Source: Pyrofollis japonicus (lineage in GTDB: Archaea; Thermoproteota; Thermoprotei_A; Sulfolobales; Pyrodictiaceae). From it: a stretch of 64,000 nt of DNA. Shown in pieces: positions 48,870-58,500 of the stretch (its first letter is position 1; every line of letters begins with the position of its first letter). Both the position numbers and the translations under genes were made by a program. The notes below the pieces were generated by a model. The model saw only the letters and a list, made by a program, of their open reading frames with translations. It was not told where the DNA came from and ran no database searches. The stretch spans positions 496,001-560,000 of the forward strand of contig NZ_AP028634.1 in NCBI RefSeq assembly GCF_033097485.1, in the 5' to 3' direction.

Positions 48870-50115
48870 GCAGGATGGATGGTGGGAGACGATCAAATAC
48901 ATAATAGTTGAGGCCCTCAAGGGTAGCAGGCGATACTACCTAGCAGCTGCCGGGCTACTGCTCCTAACAATCTACGGGCTCTACCTATGGATATTCATCC
49001 AGCACGCGCCAGTATTCCTCGGCACGGACTATGGAGGACTAATACTGACAGGGATGAACGACTCGGTGGTATGGGGTCTTTACATATCGTTCTTCGTGTT
49101 CTGGGTCGGAGTGGCAGCAGCGGGTATAGCGTTCTCGATAGCAGCCTATGTCTTCAACCACCCGGAGTTCAAGAAGATAGCAGTGCTCGGAGAAGTACAA
49201 GCAATATCAGCGCTAACGATAGTATTAATGCTGATCGTCGTTGACCTAGGAAGACCAATAAGGGCCCTCTTCGAGATGCCACTGCTGCCAAACCTGCGCT
49301 CAATGCTTGACTGGGACTTCATAGTGATAACAACGTATCTGCTCATAAACCTAGTGGGAGCCCTAGTAACGATACACTACTATAGACGAGACAAGGCGTT
49401 GCCCAAGAAATTCCTAGTACCGTTCATGGTGATTGCGGCGCCTTTCGCCATAGGCATCCACACGGTAACAGCGTTCATCTCACAAGCGCTTACTGCCAGG
49501 CCGATATGGAACTCCCCACTACTGGCGCCACGCTACGTTGCCACAGCGTTCGCAGCCGGACCAGCAATACTACTGATAGCACTGTACCTCGCCGAGCGCT
49601 ACATAGAGGGCTTCAGCGTAAGCATAGAGGTATACAAGAAGACACTATACCTCGTAGCTGGCGCAACAATAGTAGGACTCTACTTCACGCTAAGCGAAGC
49701 CCACGAGATATTCTGGTACACAACTGAGCCAGTAAAGTGGGCTCAGGCAAAGGAGCTATTCTACGGCCCACACCTGCCATACCTAGCAGTACTAACATGG
49801 CTCTGGATAGGGCTTGGCGTCGCGGCAGTAATACTGGCACTAATACCGTCAACACACAACAGTAAGGGAGCAATAGCATTCATATCGCTACTCGTCGTAG
49901 TAGCAGTGATAGCCGAGAAGACGCTAACAATAGTCATACCGGCATATGAGCCAAGCACCCTGGGCGAGATAAGGCCGTATCACCCAACACCCATAGAGTA
50001 CGGCATCACACTCGGAGTGCACGCGCTGGGACTGCTGATATACCTACTACTAGCAAAGCCAGCGATAAAGGCAATAATGACCCACTATTTCAAGCCTGGC
50101 GCGCACCATCACTAA
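48862..50115 (+). CDS. nrfD: NrfD/PsrC-family membrane subunit (quinol oxidoreductase)
   Basis: This integral membrane protein of 417 residues has about ten helices. It begins MPRQDGWWETIKYIIVEALK, and its first outer loop and helices (TGMNDSVVWGLYISFFVFWVGVAAAG) match the NrfD family. Family members bind quinol without heme and pass electrons to the partner ferredoxin. A near-perfect GGAGGTGA precedes the ATG, inside the ferredoxin gene. The C-terminus is His-rich (GAHHH). Confidence 0.92.
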   Translation: MPRQDGWWETIKYIIVEALKGSRRYYLAAAGLLLLTIYGLYLWIFIQHAPVFLGTDYGGLILTGMNDSVVWGLYISFFVFWVGVAAAGIAFSIAAYVFNHPEFKKIAVLGEVQAISALTIVLMLIVVDLGRPIRALFEMPLLPNLRSMLDWDFIVITTYLLINLVGALVTIHYYRRDKALPKKFLVPFMVIAAPFAIGIHTVTAFISQALTARPIWNSPLLAPRYVATAFAAGPAILLIALYLAERYIEGFSVSIEVYKKTLYLVAGATIVGLYFTLSEAHEIFWYTTEPVKWAQAKELFYGPHLPYLAVLTWLWIGLGVAAVILALIPSTHNSKGAIAFISLLVVVAVIAEKTLTIVIPAYEPSTLGEIRPYHPTPIEYGITLGVHALGLLIYLLLAKPAIKAIMTHYFKPGAHHH

Positions 50116-50162
50116 TTTTATGAATTTTATGCAAAATAGTCCACATGGCTGGGGGTGGTTGA

Positions 50163-50825
50163 ATGATGAACGTAAGATCACTAATGGTGTTGGCCCTGGT
50201 TGCAACGATAGTGATTTCCATAGGTATATCGGCTGCCCAGGTTGATGAGGCAAAGGTTAAGCAGATCTTCCAGGCAAAGTGCAGCAGCTGCCACAATGGC
50301 GGAATGGCTCCAACGTTTGAAGGCGTTGTTGAGAAAATGAAGGAGTGGGCCAAGAAGTACAAGAGCCTAGACGAAGCCGTTGCCCACGAATACAAGTTCT
50401 CCGGCGGCGCAAAGAGCTACGACCAAATGATGCAGGCAATGAGGAACTTCGCTGGCGGGCTAAGCGACCAAGACTACAAGCTCCTCTACGAGTACTTCAA
50501 ACAAGTATTCGAGCAAGCTAAAGGAGGCGGAGGAGCCAAGACAACGACTCAGCAGAAGACACCGACAGCAACCAAGACTACTACGACAACTACAACGACG
50601 ACAACCACAACCACTACAACAATACGTTTACCAAAAGAGGTATACACAACGCCTCCGCCAACACTAACCGATACTGCGTGGAAGACTGTAAAGCCCTACA
50701 ACGAGGAGCTCTACGAATCTCTGCCGACCGGACTATATGTTGCAGTAATAGTACTTGTTGCAGGGATAGCGCTAGCACTGATAGCCAAGTATCGGCCAGA
50801 TGCAATACCGTCCATAACCGACTAG
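50163..50825 (+). CDS. Mono-heme cytochrome c with poly-Thr linker and membrane anchor
   Basis: A signal peptide (about 1-25) precedes a small class I-like cytochrome domain with heme motif CSSCH (residues 40-44) and the C-terminal helix GGLSDQDYKLLYEYFKQVF. A Thr-rich linker with a run of at least 15 threonines follows, and a membrane helix (LYVAVIVLVAGIALALIA) anchors it. The Thr run is written with mixed ACA/ACT/ACG/ACC codons, so it is selected at the protein level, perhaps as an O-glycosylated spacer. GGGGGTGG precedes the ATG. It is the last gene of the cytochrome-ferredoxin-NrfD run. Confidence 0.88.
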   Translation: MMNVRSLMVLALVATIVISIGISAAQVDEAKVKQIFQAKCSSCHNGGMAPTFEGVVEKMKEWAKKYKSLDEAVAHEYKFSGGAKSYDQMMQAMRNFAGGLSDQDYKLLYEYFKQVFEQAKGGGGAKTTTQQKTPTATKTTTTTTTTTTTTTTTIRLPKEVYTTPPPTLTDTAWKTVKPYNEELYESLPTGLYVAVIVLVAGIALALIAKYRPDAIPSITD

Positions 50826-50996
50826 CCAGGCCTTCGGCAGAGTAGTTTTTTAGCACATGTGTTTTGCTCCTTAAGCCTCACCCTCTTTTATTTAGCCTTC
50901 TTCAGCTTCTTAGTGTGTTGCATCAAGTGGCTTAGCACTGGAGCCATATAGGCTGGTGCCCTTATAGCGCATAGTTCGAGCCGTGTTAATGGTGTT

Positions 50997-52562
50997 ATGG
51001 TGTTTTACGGGTCAGTATTCTTTACCAGGAAAGTGCTGTGCAAGAATTACCCCGGGGCACTAAGATTGGTCAAACTAATAGTTGTAGGCGACCATGAGGC
51101 CCCAGGAGCTCTAAAAGCGGATAGCTGGGAGGAGGCAGTTAAGCAAGCGAGAAACCTCGCTGTCGAACAAGGCGAGAAGGTTGTACTGGTCGGCCGAGAC
51201 GCGTGGCGCATTTATGCCGACCTGGCCTCCGATATGAGGATGAGTGGCGAGAACTACTACTTGCTCGACGCTCTTGATCCACGTGAGGCGGAGCTAGCGG
51301 GGCTTAGCTGGGGCCGGATCCTCCTCGCCAGAGTAGCTTATACTGTGAGGCGTGAAGCCGAGCGGGCTTTCAGCGAGCTGGGCGGGCCCGAGAAACGTGT
51401 TACTCGCCGAGCCCTCCTAAGGGGGGCAATAGTTGAGGCAAGCATGGAGTATACCGAGAAACCCATTGAAGACCCTAGTCTGTGCTCGAAGAAGGCCCTT
51501 AGAGCATACTGCGATAGTTGTCTCAATGCGTGCAGTATTGAGGGAGGCTGCCCTGTCTCTGCCGCTCTCTGCGGCATCGAGCTCCTATACCTTCCGGGTT
51601 ACTCGAGGTCCGGTCTACGTGATGCACTGCGAAGCCTTGCACCAATCGAGAAAAACGGGTATGCTGTCTTCGCCCCCCGCTCAGCCGTGCATGTACTGAT
51701 TGAACGCCTTGCCGAGAAGAAGCCCGGTAGCCCCGTGCTCTTCTTCCCCGTCTCCTGCCCCTACGTTGTCGGATTAGAGGAGCTTCTAGCTCTCCACGCG
51801 ATCGGCCTAGAACCGGTTATTGTGGAGGCTGGCTGGGAGCCCGAGGTCAAGAGGTGCAAGGAGTCTGTGAAGCCGTATAAGGATATGGTCGAATCCGACT
51901 ACGTCAAGATAGCTGCCTCGAAACTGGTATATGGCCTCAACGAAGCATTGGAAAAAATCGTGTCGAACAAGCCTAGTCCTCTCCGGGTAGAGAAGCCGGA
52001 AGAGCTTCTGCCTAGGGGGCTCCGCCCGCTCGCCCTAGCAGTCATAAAGGGCAAAGGGGTAGCCGCCGACCTTGCTACAGGGTTTAGCGGAGTACTACGA
52101 GTAGATACTGAAAAGTGTACTCTTTGCGGGGCCTGCGCCTACGAGTGCCCAGCAGGCGCACTCCGCGTAAAGGAGACAAAGGAGCTATCAGCACTATTGT
52201 TCCTCCATGACCGCTGCATAGCCTGTGGCTACTGCGAGGAAGTATGCCCCGAGGACGCGCTAACCGTATCCAGGGCCGTCAACGCGCAGCTAGTGAGCGC
52301 CTGGGCCCCTCTAGCGCTCAAGGAGAGCCTGCGCTGCATTGTATGCGGGAAACCAATAGGCTCAGCATCCATGATTGAAAAAGTTATCGAGAAGCTGATA
52401 CTGAAGGGCTTCAAGCCGGAGACAATGCCCACGCTGCTCATGTGCGAGGAATGCAAACAGAAATATGCTCTAGGGATGATAGACGAGAAACAAATAGACT
52501 ACGAGGCATTGCGCAGAATAGTGTCCCGCGTGAGGCGGAGACTCGGCCTCGAATCAGCGTAG
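50997..52562 (+). CDS. Large Fe-S protein with two ferredoxin clusters and zinc-knuckle tail
   Basis: This 521-residue protein has no export signal. Order: an alpha/beta N-terminal domain; TRRALLRGAIVEAS; a Cys-rich block (CSKKALRAYCDSCLNACSIEGGCP); an alpha/beta domain (PVLFFPVSCPYVVGLEELLAL); then two [4Fe-4S] motifs, CTLCGACAYECP and CIACGYCEEVCP. Finally CIVCGKP and MCEECKQKY suggest a zinc or extra metal site. The layout repeats that of the 329-residue protein at 44824, with an added 2[4Fe-4S] module. The function is unknown; it is probably cytoplasmic electron transfer linked to the neighbouring respiratory genes. It converges with ccmB. Confidence 0.68.
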   Translation: MVFYGSVFFTRKVLCKNYPGALRLVKLIVVGDHEAPGALKADSWEEAVKQARNLAVEQGEKVVLVGRDAWRIYADLASDMRMSGENYYLLDALDPREAELAGLSWGRILLARVAYTVRREAERAFSELGGPEKRVTRRALLRGAIVEASMEYTEKPIEDPSLCSKKALRAYCDSCLNACSIEGGCPVSAALCGIELLYLPGYSRSGLRDALRSLAPIEKNGYAVFAPRSAVHVLIERLAEKKPGSPVLFFPVSCPYVVGLEELLALHAIGLEPVIVEAGWEPEVKRCKESVKPYKDMVESDYVKIAASKLVYGLNEALEKIVSNKPSPLRVEKPEELLPRGLRPLALAVIKGKGVAADLATGFSGVLRVDTEKCTLCGACAYECPAGALRVKETKELSALLFLHDRCIACGYCEEVCPEDALTVSRAVNAQLVSAWAPLALKESLRCIVCGKPIGSASMIEKVIEKLILKGFKPETMPTLLMCEECKQKYALGMIDEKQIDYEALRRIVSRVRRRLGLESA

Positions 52563-52610
52563 CAATTATCCAGTGCAGTGTTTTTCCTCTAAAGCACCAT
52601 GGTCTCTCAC

Positions 52611-53300
52611 TTATATTTCTGAGAGCGGCCTCGAGAGCAGAGTAGCTATCACTATGAACGCAAGGGTCATTCCGAGAGCTTGAAGCACTTCCCCCGGCCC
52701 CGCGATACCGGTAGCTGTTTTTGCTAAGACGCGGTCTGCGCTCTGGGCGAAGGGGACAAGGAGGCCAGCCAGCACTATCATCGAAAGCAAGCTCCTAGCC
52801 TCACTATACACTATCATGAACGATGTAAGAGCAGCAGCAGCTGCAAAGTAGAGTCCTACTACAAGGCTTGCAGCTAGAAACATCGGGTTAAGAATGATCG
52901 TTATCGATGAGAAGAACACTGCAGCCCCAATATAGAACAGCAAGAGGACAACAACCACGATGTAAATGTAGACTAGTTTTGCGAGAAACAATGACTCGGG
53001 AGCAACCGGTGAAGCCCTTAATCCATCCAGAGTCCCCTTCTCCGCCTCCCTGACCACGGCTATGAACCCAGCAGCAATAGCCACTATGAACAAGGTTGCC
53101 ACTTCTCCTGCAACGATTACGAGTGGAGCATCGAGCTGAGAAGCAAGTAGCGCAAGAGGCCCGGATACGATATAGGCTACTACTAGCCCTATGAGAGAAG
53201 ACACTATGGCGAGCGATGCTAGCTCGTGCCATCGTCGACTCGTAGTCAGTAAGTCCTTTCTCAGAAGTGCTATTGTTTGGCTCGTCGCCAAAAACCGCAC
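52611..53300 (-). CDS. ccmB: Cytochrome c maturation membrane protein CcmB
   Basis: CcmB is the membrane part of the CcmAB ABC transporter that releases holo-CcmE. The 229 residues hold six helices and the characteristic loop REAEKGTLDGLRASPVAPESLFLAKLVY. GTG 53300 has no strong ribosome site. It is the last gene of the ccm operon, separated from ccmA, its usual neighbour, by ccmC and ccmE. Confidence 0.85.
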   Translation of the reverse strand: MRFLATSQTIALLRKDLLTTSRRWHELASLAIVSSLIGLVVAYIVSGPLALLASQLDAPLVIVAGEVATLFIVAIAAGFIAVVREAEKGTLDGLRASPVAPESLFLAKLVYIYIVVVVLLLFYIGAAVFFSSITIILNPMFLAASLVVGLYFAAAAALTSFMIVYSEARSLLSMIVLAGLLVPFAQSADRVLAKTATGIAGPGEVLQALGMTLAFIVIATLLSRPLSEI

Positions 53301-53393
53301 CAGGTAAGTGCTGGAGCCGGAGAAGGAGCCTTATAAAGACATGTACGAGGATGTAAGGGAGGAAGGCTAAAATAACTATGGGTTTGACGCGTC

Positions 53394-53801
53394 CTAGGTC
53401 CTAGCTGCTGGTTGTCCGTAGTTGCTGTGGCAGCCCTGGAGCACATTAGTTACTATGAGGACCTTGTTGTTGGGGTCATAGATGCCCTCTAGCACGACGT
53501 TGTCTCTATCCCATTTAAGGTACTGTATTGGCCCGTACTTGTCCTCGATTATCTTTGCATCCGCCACTGCGAGCAGCTTAGCGCCGTTCTTGCCGCTTAG
53601 CAGCAGGTAGAGCTTCTTATTGGCAGCATCGTACTGGAGGTTCTCCAGGTATCCGCGCACTGTTACCTTTGCCTCATGGTTCAGCTTCAGTACTTGCGAT
53701 ACATCCATGTACGCGCTGCTCTTCACGGCATAGTAGCCTATGAGGGCGAAGGCGGCGAAGAGTACCAGGGAGGCAATGAATAGCTTGGCTTTACGCTCCA
53801 T
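53394..53801 (-). CDS. ccmE: Heme chaperone CcmE, CxxxY variant
   Basis: CcmE binds heme covalently outside the cell and hands it to apocytochromes. It has an N-terminal membrane anchor (6-24) and an OB-fold domain (AKVTVRGYLENLQYDA ... NVVLEGIYDPNNKVLIVTNVL). In place of the usual HxxxY heme-binding motif, it has Cys124-His-Ser-Asn-Tyr128 (CHSNY): cysteine occupies the histidine position, as in the archaeal/deltaproteobacterial CcmE group. The length of 135 is normal. GAGGGGTAA precedes the ATG, and the gap to ccmC is only four bases. Confidence 0.93.
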   Translation of the reverse strand: MERKAKLFIASLVLFAAFALIGYYAVKSSAYMDVSQVLKLNHEAKVTVRGYLENLQYDAANKKLYLLLSGKNGAKLLAVADAKIIEDKYGPIQYLKWDRDNVVLEGIYDPNNKVLIVTNVLQGCHSNYGQPAART

Positions 53802-53805
53802 GCTG

Positions 53806-54846
53806 TTACCCCTCTACTTGTTTTCTCCGCAGTACTGTATAAGCTAGCCCCGAAATAAGTAGGGAGTAGAGCACGAGATTTGCTATGACGCAGCCCGGCA
53901 CGAGTATCTTTACTTTCTCGGCATGGTTATCGCTGAGGCCGAGTAGTTTTACTACGTGTCCCCCTAGCGCTATTTTACCGTCTACAATATAGCTGGAAAG
54001 ATCCTCGGAGATCGATATATTAGCGTACTTGCCTCCAAGTCTTACTAGGAGGGTCGCGTTATCTGGTGCGCCGAAGACCGCGTATACACGGGTAACAGTG
54101 CCACCGCTGTATTCTGCTGCGAGATACGCTGCAACGCCTATCATAAGTATTGCCGCGATAACAGCGCTTATCTTCAGGACTCGTCTCTCAGTTAGCCCAA
54201 GCTTATTTCTCTCAACGTAGAGCTTAGTGGCGAGGAGGCCGATGAGTAGGACTAGGAGTAGTTTGGTATAGAAGTATGCTCGAACCTCTGGCTGCTCCAT
54301 GAATCCTTGCAGTAGCGCCTTTGTAGGGTGTAGACTCGATGCGGCTATTCTGGGGGCAGCATAGCTTATCGGAACCATGGAGTAGGCTGCTATAGCATAG
54401 GTCGCTGATACGACAGGGGCGCGGTCTGGATCACTAATGCTCGCTCGGAGGGCGAAATAGACAAGATACGCAATAAAGAGTAGCAGGACACCTGTCTCTC
54501 TGGGATCCCAGTTCCATGCAGCACCCCACGATTCTATCGCCCATAGGCTTCCAGAGATGAGTGTGTACGCTGCATACATCGACGCTACTACTATAAATGC
54601 GTAAACGTAGTGGTCGTAGACCTCTCTTCGCCTCATTAAGAACAGTATGGCTGCGATGAAGGCGCCAGTGTAGAGAACATAGCTGTTGATTGCAACTGGT
54701 ACATGGATATAAATGTTGAGATATGCTGCTGGGCTACCGAGCGTGACAAACGCAGGATAGGGCGCGCGTAAAACAGCGAGCACAGTGGTAATTGCATCAG
54801 CTATGAGTACTAGCGCGAGCAGGTACACGAGCCTCCGGGTCTCCAT
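53806..54846 (-). CDS. ccmC: Heme-handling protein CcmC with extended C-terminal domain
   Basis: CcmC loads heme onto CcmE. The tryptophan-rich signature WGAAWNWDPRE is at residues 107-117, and the two heme-axial histidines are in YIHVPVA (His48) and SLHPTKA (near 172). At 346 residues it is about 100 longer than usual; the extra part after the sixth helix (VTRVYAVFGAPDNATLLVRLGG ...) looks like a small extracytoplasmic beta domain closed by a further membrane helix. GAGGAGTGAG precedes the ATG. Confidence 0.88.
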   Translation of the reverse strand: METRRLVYLLALVLIADAITTVLAVLRAPYPAFVTLGSPAAYLNIYIHVPVAINSYVLYTGAFIAAILFLMRRREVYDHYVYAFIVVASMYAAYTLISGSLWAIESWGAAWNWDPRETGVLLLFIAYLVYFALRASISDPDRAPVVSATYAIAAYSMVPISYAAPRIAASSLHPTKALLQGFMEQPEVRAYFYTKLLLVLLIGLLATKLYVERNKLGLTERRVLKISAVIAAILMIGVAAYLAAEYSGGTVTRVYAVFGAPDNATLLVRLGGKYANISISEDLSSYIVDGKIALGGHVVKLLGLSDNHAEKVKILVPGCVIANLVLYSLLISGLAYTVLRRKQVEG

Positions 54847-54932
54847 GCCAGCTCACTCCTCTCTAACCGATACCCAGCGAGTACGATTGCCGAGGCTCGG
54901 AAAAACACGTATACGCCGAAAATACTGGGGAG

Positions 54933-55586
54933 CTAGCCCTTGGCCTCAACAAGGCGCCCGTCAACTATCTCGTAAACCTTGCTGGCGGCCGCTATTAGCT
55001 CTTCCTCGCCCTTAGGAGTAGCTGCCACAATGCTTCCGCCTAGACCAACGTACTCGCGCAGAATACTGATGAGCACTGAGCCAGCAGAGCGATCAAGACC
55101 CGTCAATGGTTCGTCGAGCAAGAGTAGCGGCGGATTACCTAGCATAGCTCTCGCTATATCTGTCCTCTTTCGCCACCCAAAACTTAGCCACGCAGCCAGC
55201 TGCCCTAGTCTCTCGTGGAGCCCGAGCCTCCTAGCCACTGGATCACGAGCGGCATTGTATCCTTCCAGCCCGGCGAGCGAGGAATAAAAGCTTAGATTCT
55301 CGCGGACGGTGAGCTCGTCGTAGAGAAAGCTCCAGTGCATTACTACTCCTCTACACCTCTTAGCCCTAAGGCTCCAGGGCTCATATCCGCAAATTCTTAC
55401 GGTGCCCCGGGTGGGGCGAAGAAGCCCTGCTAATATCTTCAAAAACGTCGTCTTGCCACTACCATTAGGGCCAACTATTACTACGAATTCGCCCTTGCCC
55501 ACATCGAAGTCTATGCCTTGTAGCACCCACATCTTCGGCCTATATGCCTTCCAGAGCCCCCGAACCTCTACCAGCTTCTCACTCAT
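54933..55586 (-). CDS. ccmA: ABC transporter ATP-binding protein CcmA
   Basis: This is the ATPase that powers release of holo-CcmE. Walker A is GPNGSGKTT (39-47), the signature region is WLSFGWRKRTDIARAML (a degenerate LSGGQ, as often in CcmA), and Walker B is LLLLDEPLTGLD. The length of 217 is typical. The ATG overlaps the ccmF stop as ATGA. Confidence 0.9.
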   Translation of the reverse strand: MSEKLVEVRGLWKAYRPKMWVLQGIDFDVGKGEFVVIVGPNGSGKTTFLKILAGLLRPTRGTVRICGYEPWSLRAKRCRGVVMHWSFLYDELTVRENLSFYSSLAGLEGYNAARDPVARRLGLHERLGQLAAWLSFGWRKRTDIARAMLGNPPLLLLDEPLTGLDRSAGSVLISILREYVGLGGSIVAATPKGEEELIAAASKVYEIVDGRLVEAKG

Positions 55587-58500
55587 CGTCCTCCACGCCT
55601 CAGCGCCAACGCCATGCCAGCCAGGTAGAGCGCTGATATAGCCATGAGCACGGGGCCTAGCCAGACAAGCCTTGCACCGGGCACTATCTTTACTTTTACT
55701 GTTAACCCGTCTCTCAGTATTGTCGAGTTCCTGGGGTCGTACTTTGACGCCAACAAGTATACGTCGACGAGGCTTCCTTCGAGCATTGATTGTGCTTGCT
55801 GTGGGTTGCCCAGGTTGCCGAGGAGATCGGATTGATAACCCCCTATCATTACGGCGGCTAGTGCTAGTCGCTCCGGCGGTGTCAGGTTCTTGAAGGCTTC
55901 GTGCAGGTAGTAAATGAGTAGTTCGTGGTACGCTATTTGGCTGCCGTAGAGGAAGCTATTGATCATTGGCGGCTCTAATACTATGTATACTTCGTCTATT
56001 CCCTCGCCTGGATGAATAACCTTTGGGACTAGGCCATGTATACCCTGTATCTCTCCGTAGGCCTCGAACCTTATCCGCTCCTTAACAAGCTTCTCTGACC
56101 CGCCCCTAGATATCTTAAACACGACATCAAGCCACGCCGTTTCGGGCACGAGCTTCGGAGCCTTCACGTAGGCTTCGCACCCATTGGCTGCAAACGATGC
56201 ACCCGAGTGGATCGTTTTTAGGCAGTCGGGCGAGAATGCGAGCTTTAGCACGTTTTCAGGCTCCTTTAGTAAGTCGTAGAGCCCGGTCTCCTTAATAGCA
56301 TCAATGACCTTCTTGTAGCTCGGCGTGGACTCAGCAATATAGTACGTTATTACACCGCTCGGTATCTCTGCGGGAATGCTTGCTATCTTGGTGCCATTTA
56401 CCTCTAGTGTACCGCTCTGTGTATCAAGTATAGCCATCTTACCCCCAATAGTGTTGTTATACGTGTGTAGAGGCTCGCCTTTGCCACCAGTCAGTAATTG
56501 CTCCGATAGAATTGTTGCATTACTTATAATGAGCGTTATGTTGCCAATACTTATTCTGAGAGGCTCTGTAAAGCTAAATGCTAGGAGATCGTGAACTCCC
56601 AGTACGGCTGGCAAGAAGTTTGACACATTTCTCTCAAACACGGCTTTAAGCTCGGCCGCCTGTATCGGCATAAATAAGTAGAAGCTGCCATTGTCCTGGT
56701 TCAGCATTGGTCGAAGAGTAATATTGGTTAACTCGATCTCCACGGGCTCGTTCTGGGCTATGACGAGTGTCGTGTTTGTTGCAAAGTTTATGTACTTTAC
56801 AGTAGCCCTGCCTCTTGCAACAAACGTACCGGGTGCAGGAATTGTGCCTCTGAGTGCTAGCTTAAGTAGTGTCTTGGCAGTAGTGTTTGTCTCGTACATC
56901 TTCTTACCGTTCTCGTACTCTTGTATGAGCCGTGCAAAGTCTTGTGCAAGCGTAAACAGTGCGACTTGTCCATAATAGTAGCTCGCCGTGTGGTTAACGT
57001 ACCTGGTGTAGATGTCTACCTTCGAGTCGCTGATTCCGAAGCTGAATCCCTCGAAGGATAGCTTGAAGCCTCCGGGAAGCACTATTGTGTCTCCAGGCTT
57101 TATGTGGTACTCCTTCATATAGGACTCGTTGAACGCATATGTACCGCTAAGCAGCACACCTATTACCGTTATTGCGAGTCCGAGATGGAGTAGCGATAAG
57201 CCGCTGAAGCGATCCCTTAGGAGTATTAGTAGTCCTTTCTTCGCACGAATAACGATATAGGTTATTGTTGCCGCGGCGGCTGTGCCGGCCCATGGGAGCC
57301 CGAACAGCATCATTGCGTTGGTTGCATCAGGGCTTAGCGGCGCAATGTCAATCTTATCGGTGTAGCCGGCAGCTCCTAGTACAGCAGCTGTGGCGCCAAC
57401 GGTCACGAGGAGGGCGAAGTAGCCTCTCCAGCCAAGCCACTGGCCAAGGAACGCAGCAGGTATGGCGGCGAGCATGACTATGAGCAGCGGGTATAGGACT
57501 GGGTGGAAGAACTTTATCCCAGCACTCATCTGCGGCACGCTTGCACTCTTTCCGGCAACAGTCATGGATGCTGGTACTAGTAGGGTACTGTAGACAAAGA
57601 GGCTGGCAATTATCAGCGAGATCGCGGCCACTAATAACCCTACGCGATAGATTTCGAGGCTCCTCACGCTACGGACAAGCTCTCTCCATCCATCCTCAAC
57701 CTTCTTGTATAGCGCGAGACCGGCTAGTACGAGCCATGCATAGGCGGTTGCTAGCAGTATTAGTGCGCCGAGGCTTGGCGCCGCGAAGCTGTGTAGAGGG
57801 CTCAAGCCAGTACGCGTCACGTACATTGCCAGGAATACCGAGGAGGCTAGTAAGGCCTCGGAGGCCGGGGCAAGGCTAGGAGCAACAACGAGTAGGTGCG
57901 GCAGTATCGTCGCAGCGAGCCAGACCATTAGCTCGCTGGTCTCGACAGGGTCCCAGGCCCAGTATCCTCCCCAGCCGAATGTCTCGTAGCTCCAGTATCC
58001 GCCTAGTAGAATTCCCAGAGTCAGCAGTGCCCACCCTATCTCGAACAATATGTAGCCCTTCCTACGCATACCGGCGAGCAGCGCAGCAGAGGCCACTGCT
58101 AGCAAGGCGTAGCCGCTGAACGTTGACAAGGGGTGGGGGTAGAGCCACGGGCTCTTGAGTAGCGGGTTGAGGCCGGCGCCACTGACAGGCTTCTGTGGTA
58201 GGACAGTGAACGCGTCGTTGAGGAACGCGGCTGCGAGACCTATTACTGTTATCGATGCAAGCGCGGCTTGTAGCCAGCGAGACGTCTCGCTCCTCAACAA
58301 GTAGAGGCCGCCGAGGCTAGCTATCAGTGCGAATAGGAAGAGGCTCCCACCGCCGCCAGCCCAGGCGGCTGCAAACCTCATCCAGGTGGGTAGGCCTGGG
58401 CTAGTGTTCCAGAATACCTCGTGCAGCGTGAAGTCGAGGGTGACGAAGGGTATCCAGTATATGAGCCAGCCTATAGCAACTAATAGAAAACCGATACGTA

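Noticed and set aside
48303-48920. 205-residue minus-strand frame opposite the four-cluster ferredoxin
   Set aside because: The plus strand encodes all sixteen cluster cysteines and a Tat signal; the opposite frame is antisense noise rich in Tyr and Cys.
50570-50630. Trinucleotide microsatellite
   Set aside because: The run encodes poly-Thr with mixed synonymous codons and is not a pure repeat at the DNA level, so slippage is not the explanation.
50888-50947. 19-residue minus-strand frame MAPVLSHLMQHTKKLKKAK
   Set aside because: The Lys-rich end is the antisense of a pyrimidine-rich tract likely to terminate the mono-heme cytochrome gene, the TATA-like box is too close to the ATG, and there is no ribosome site.
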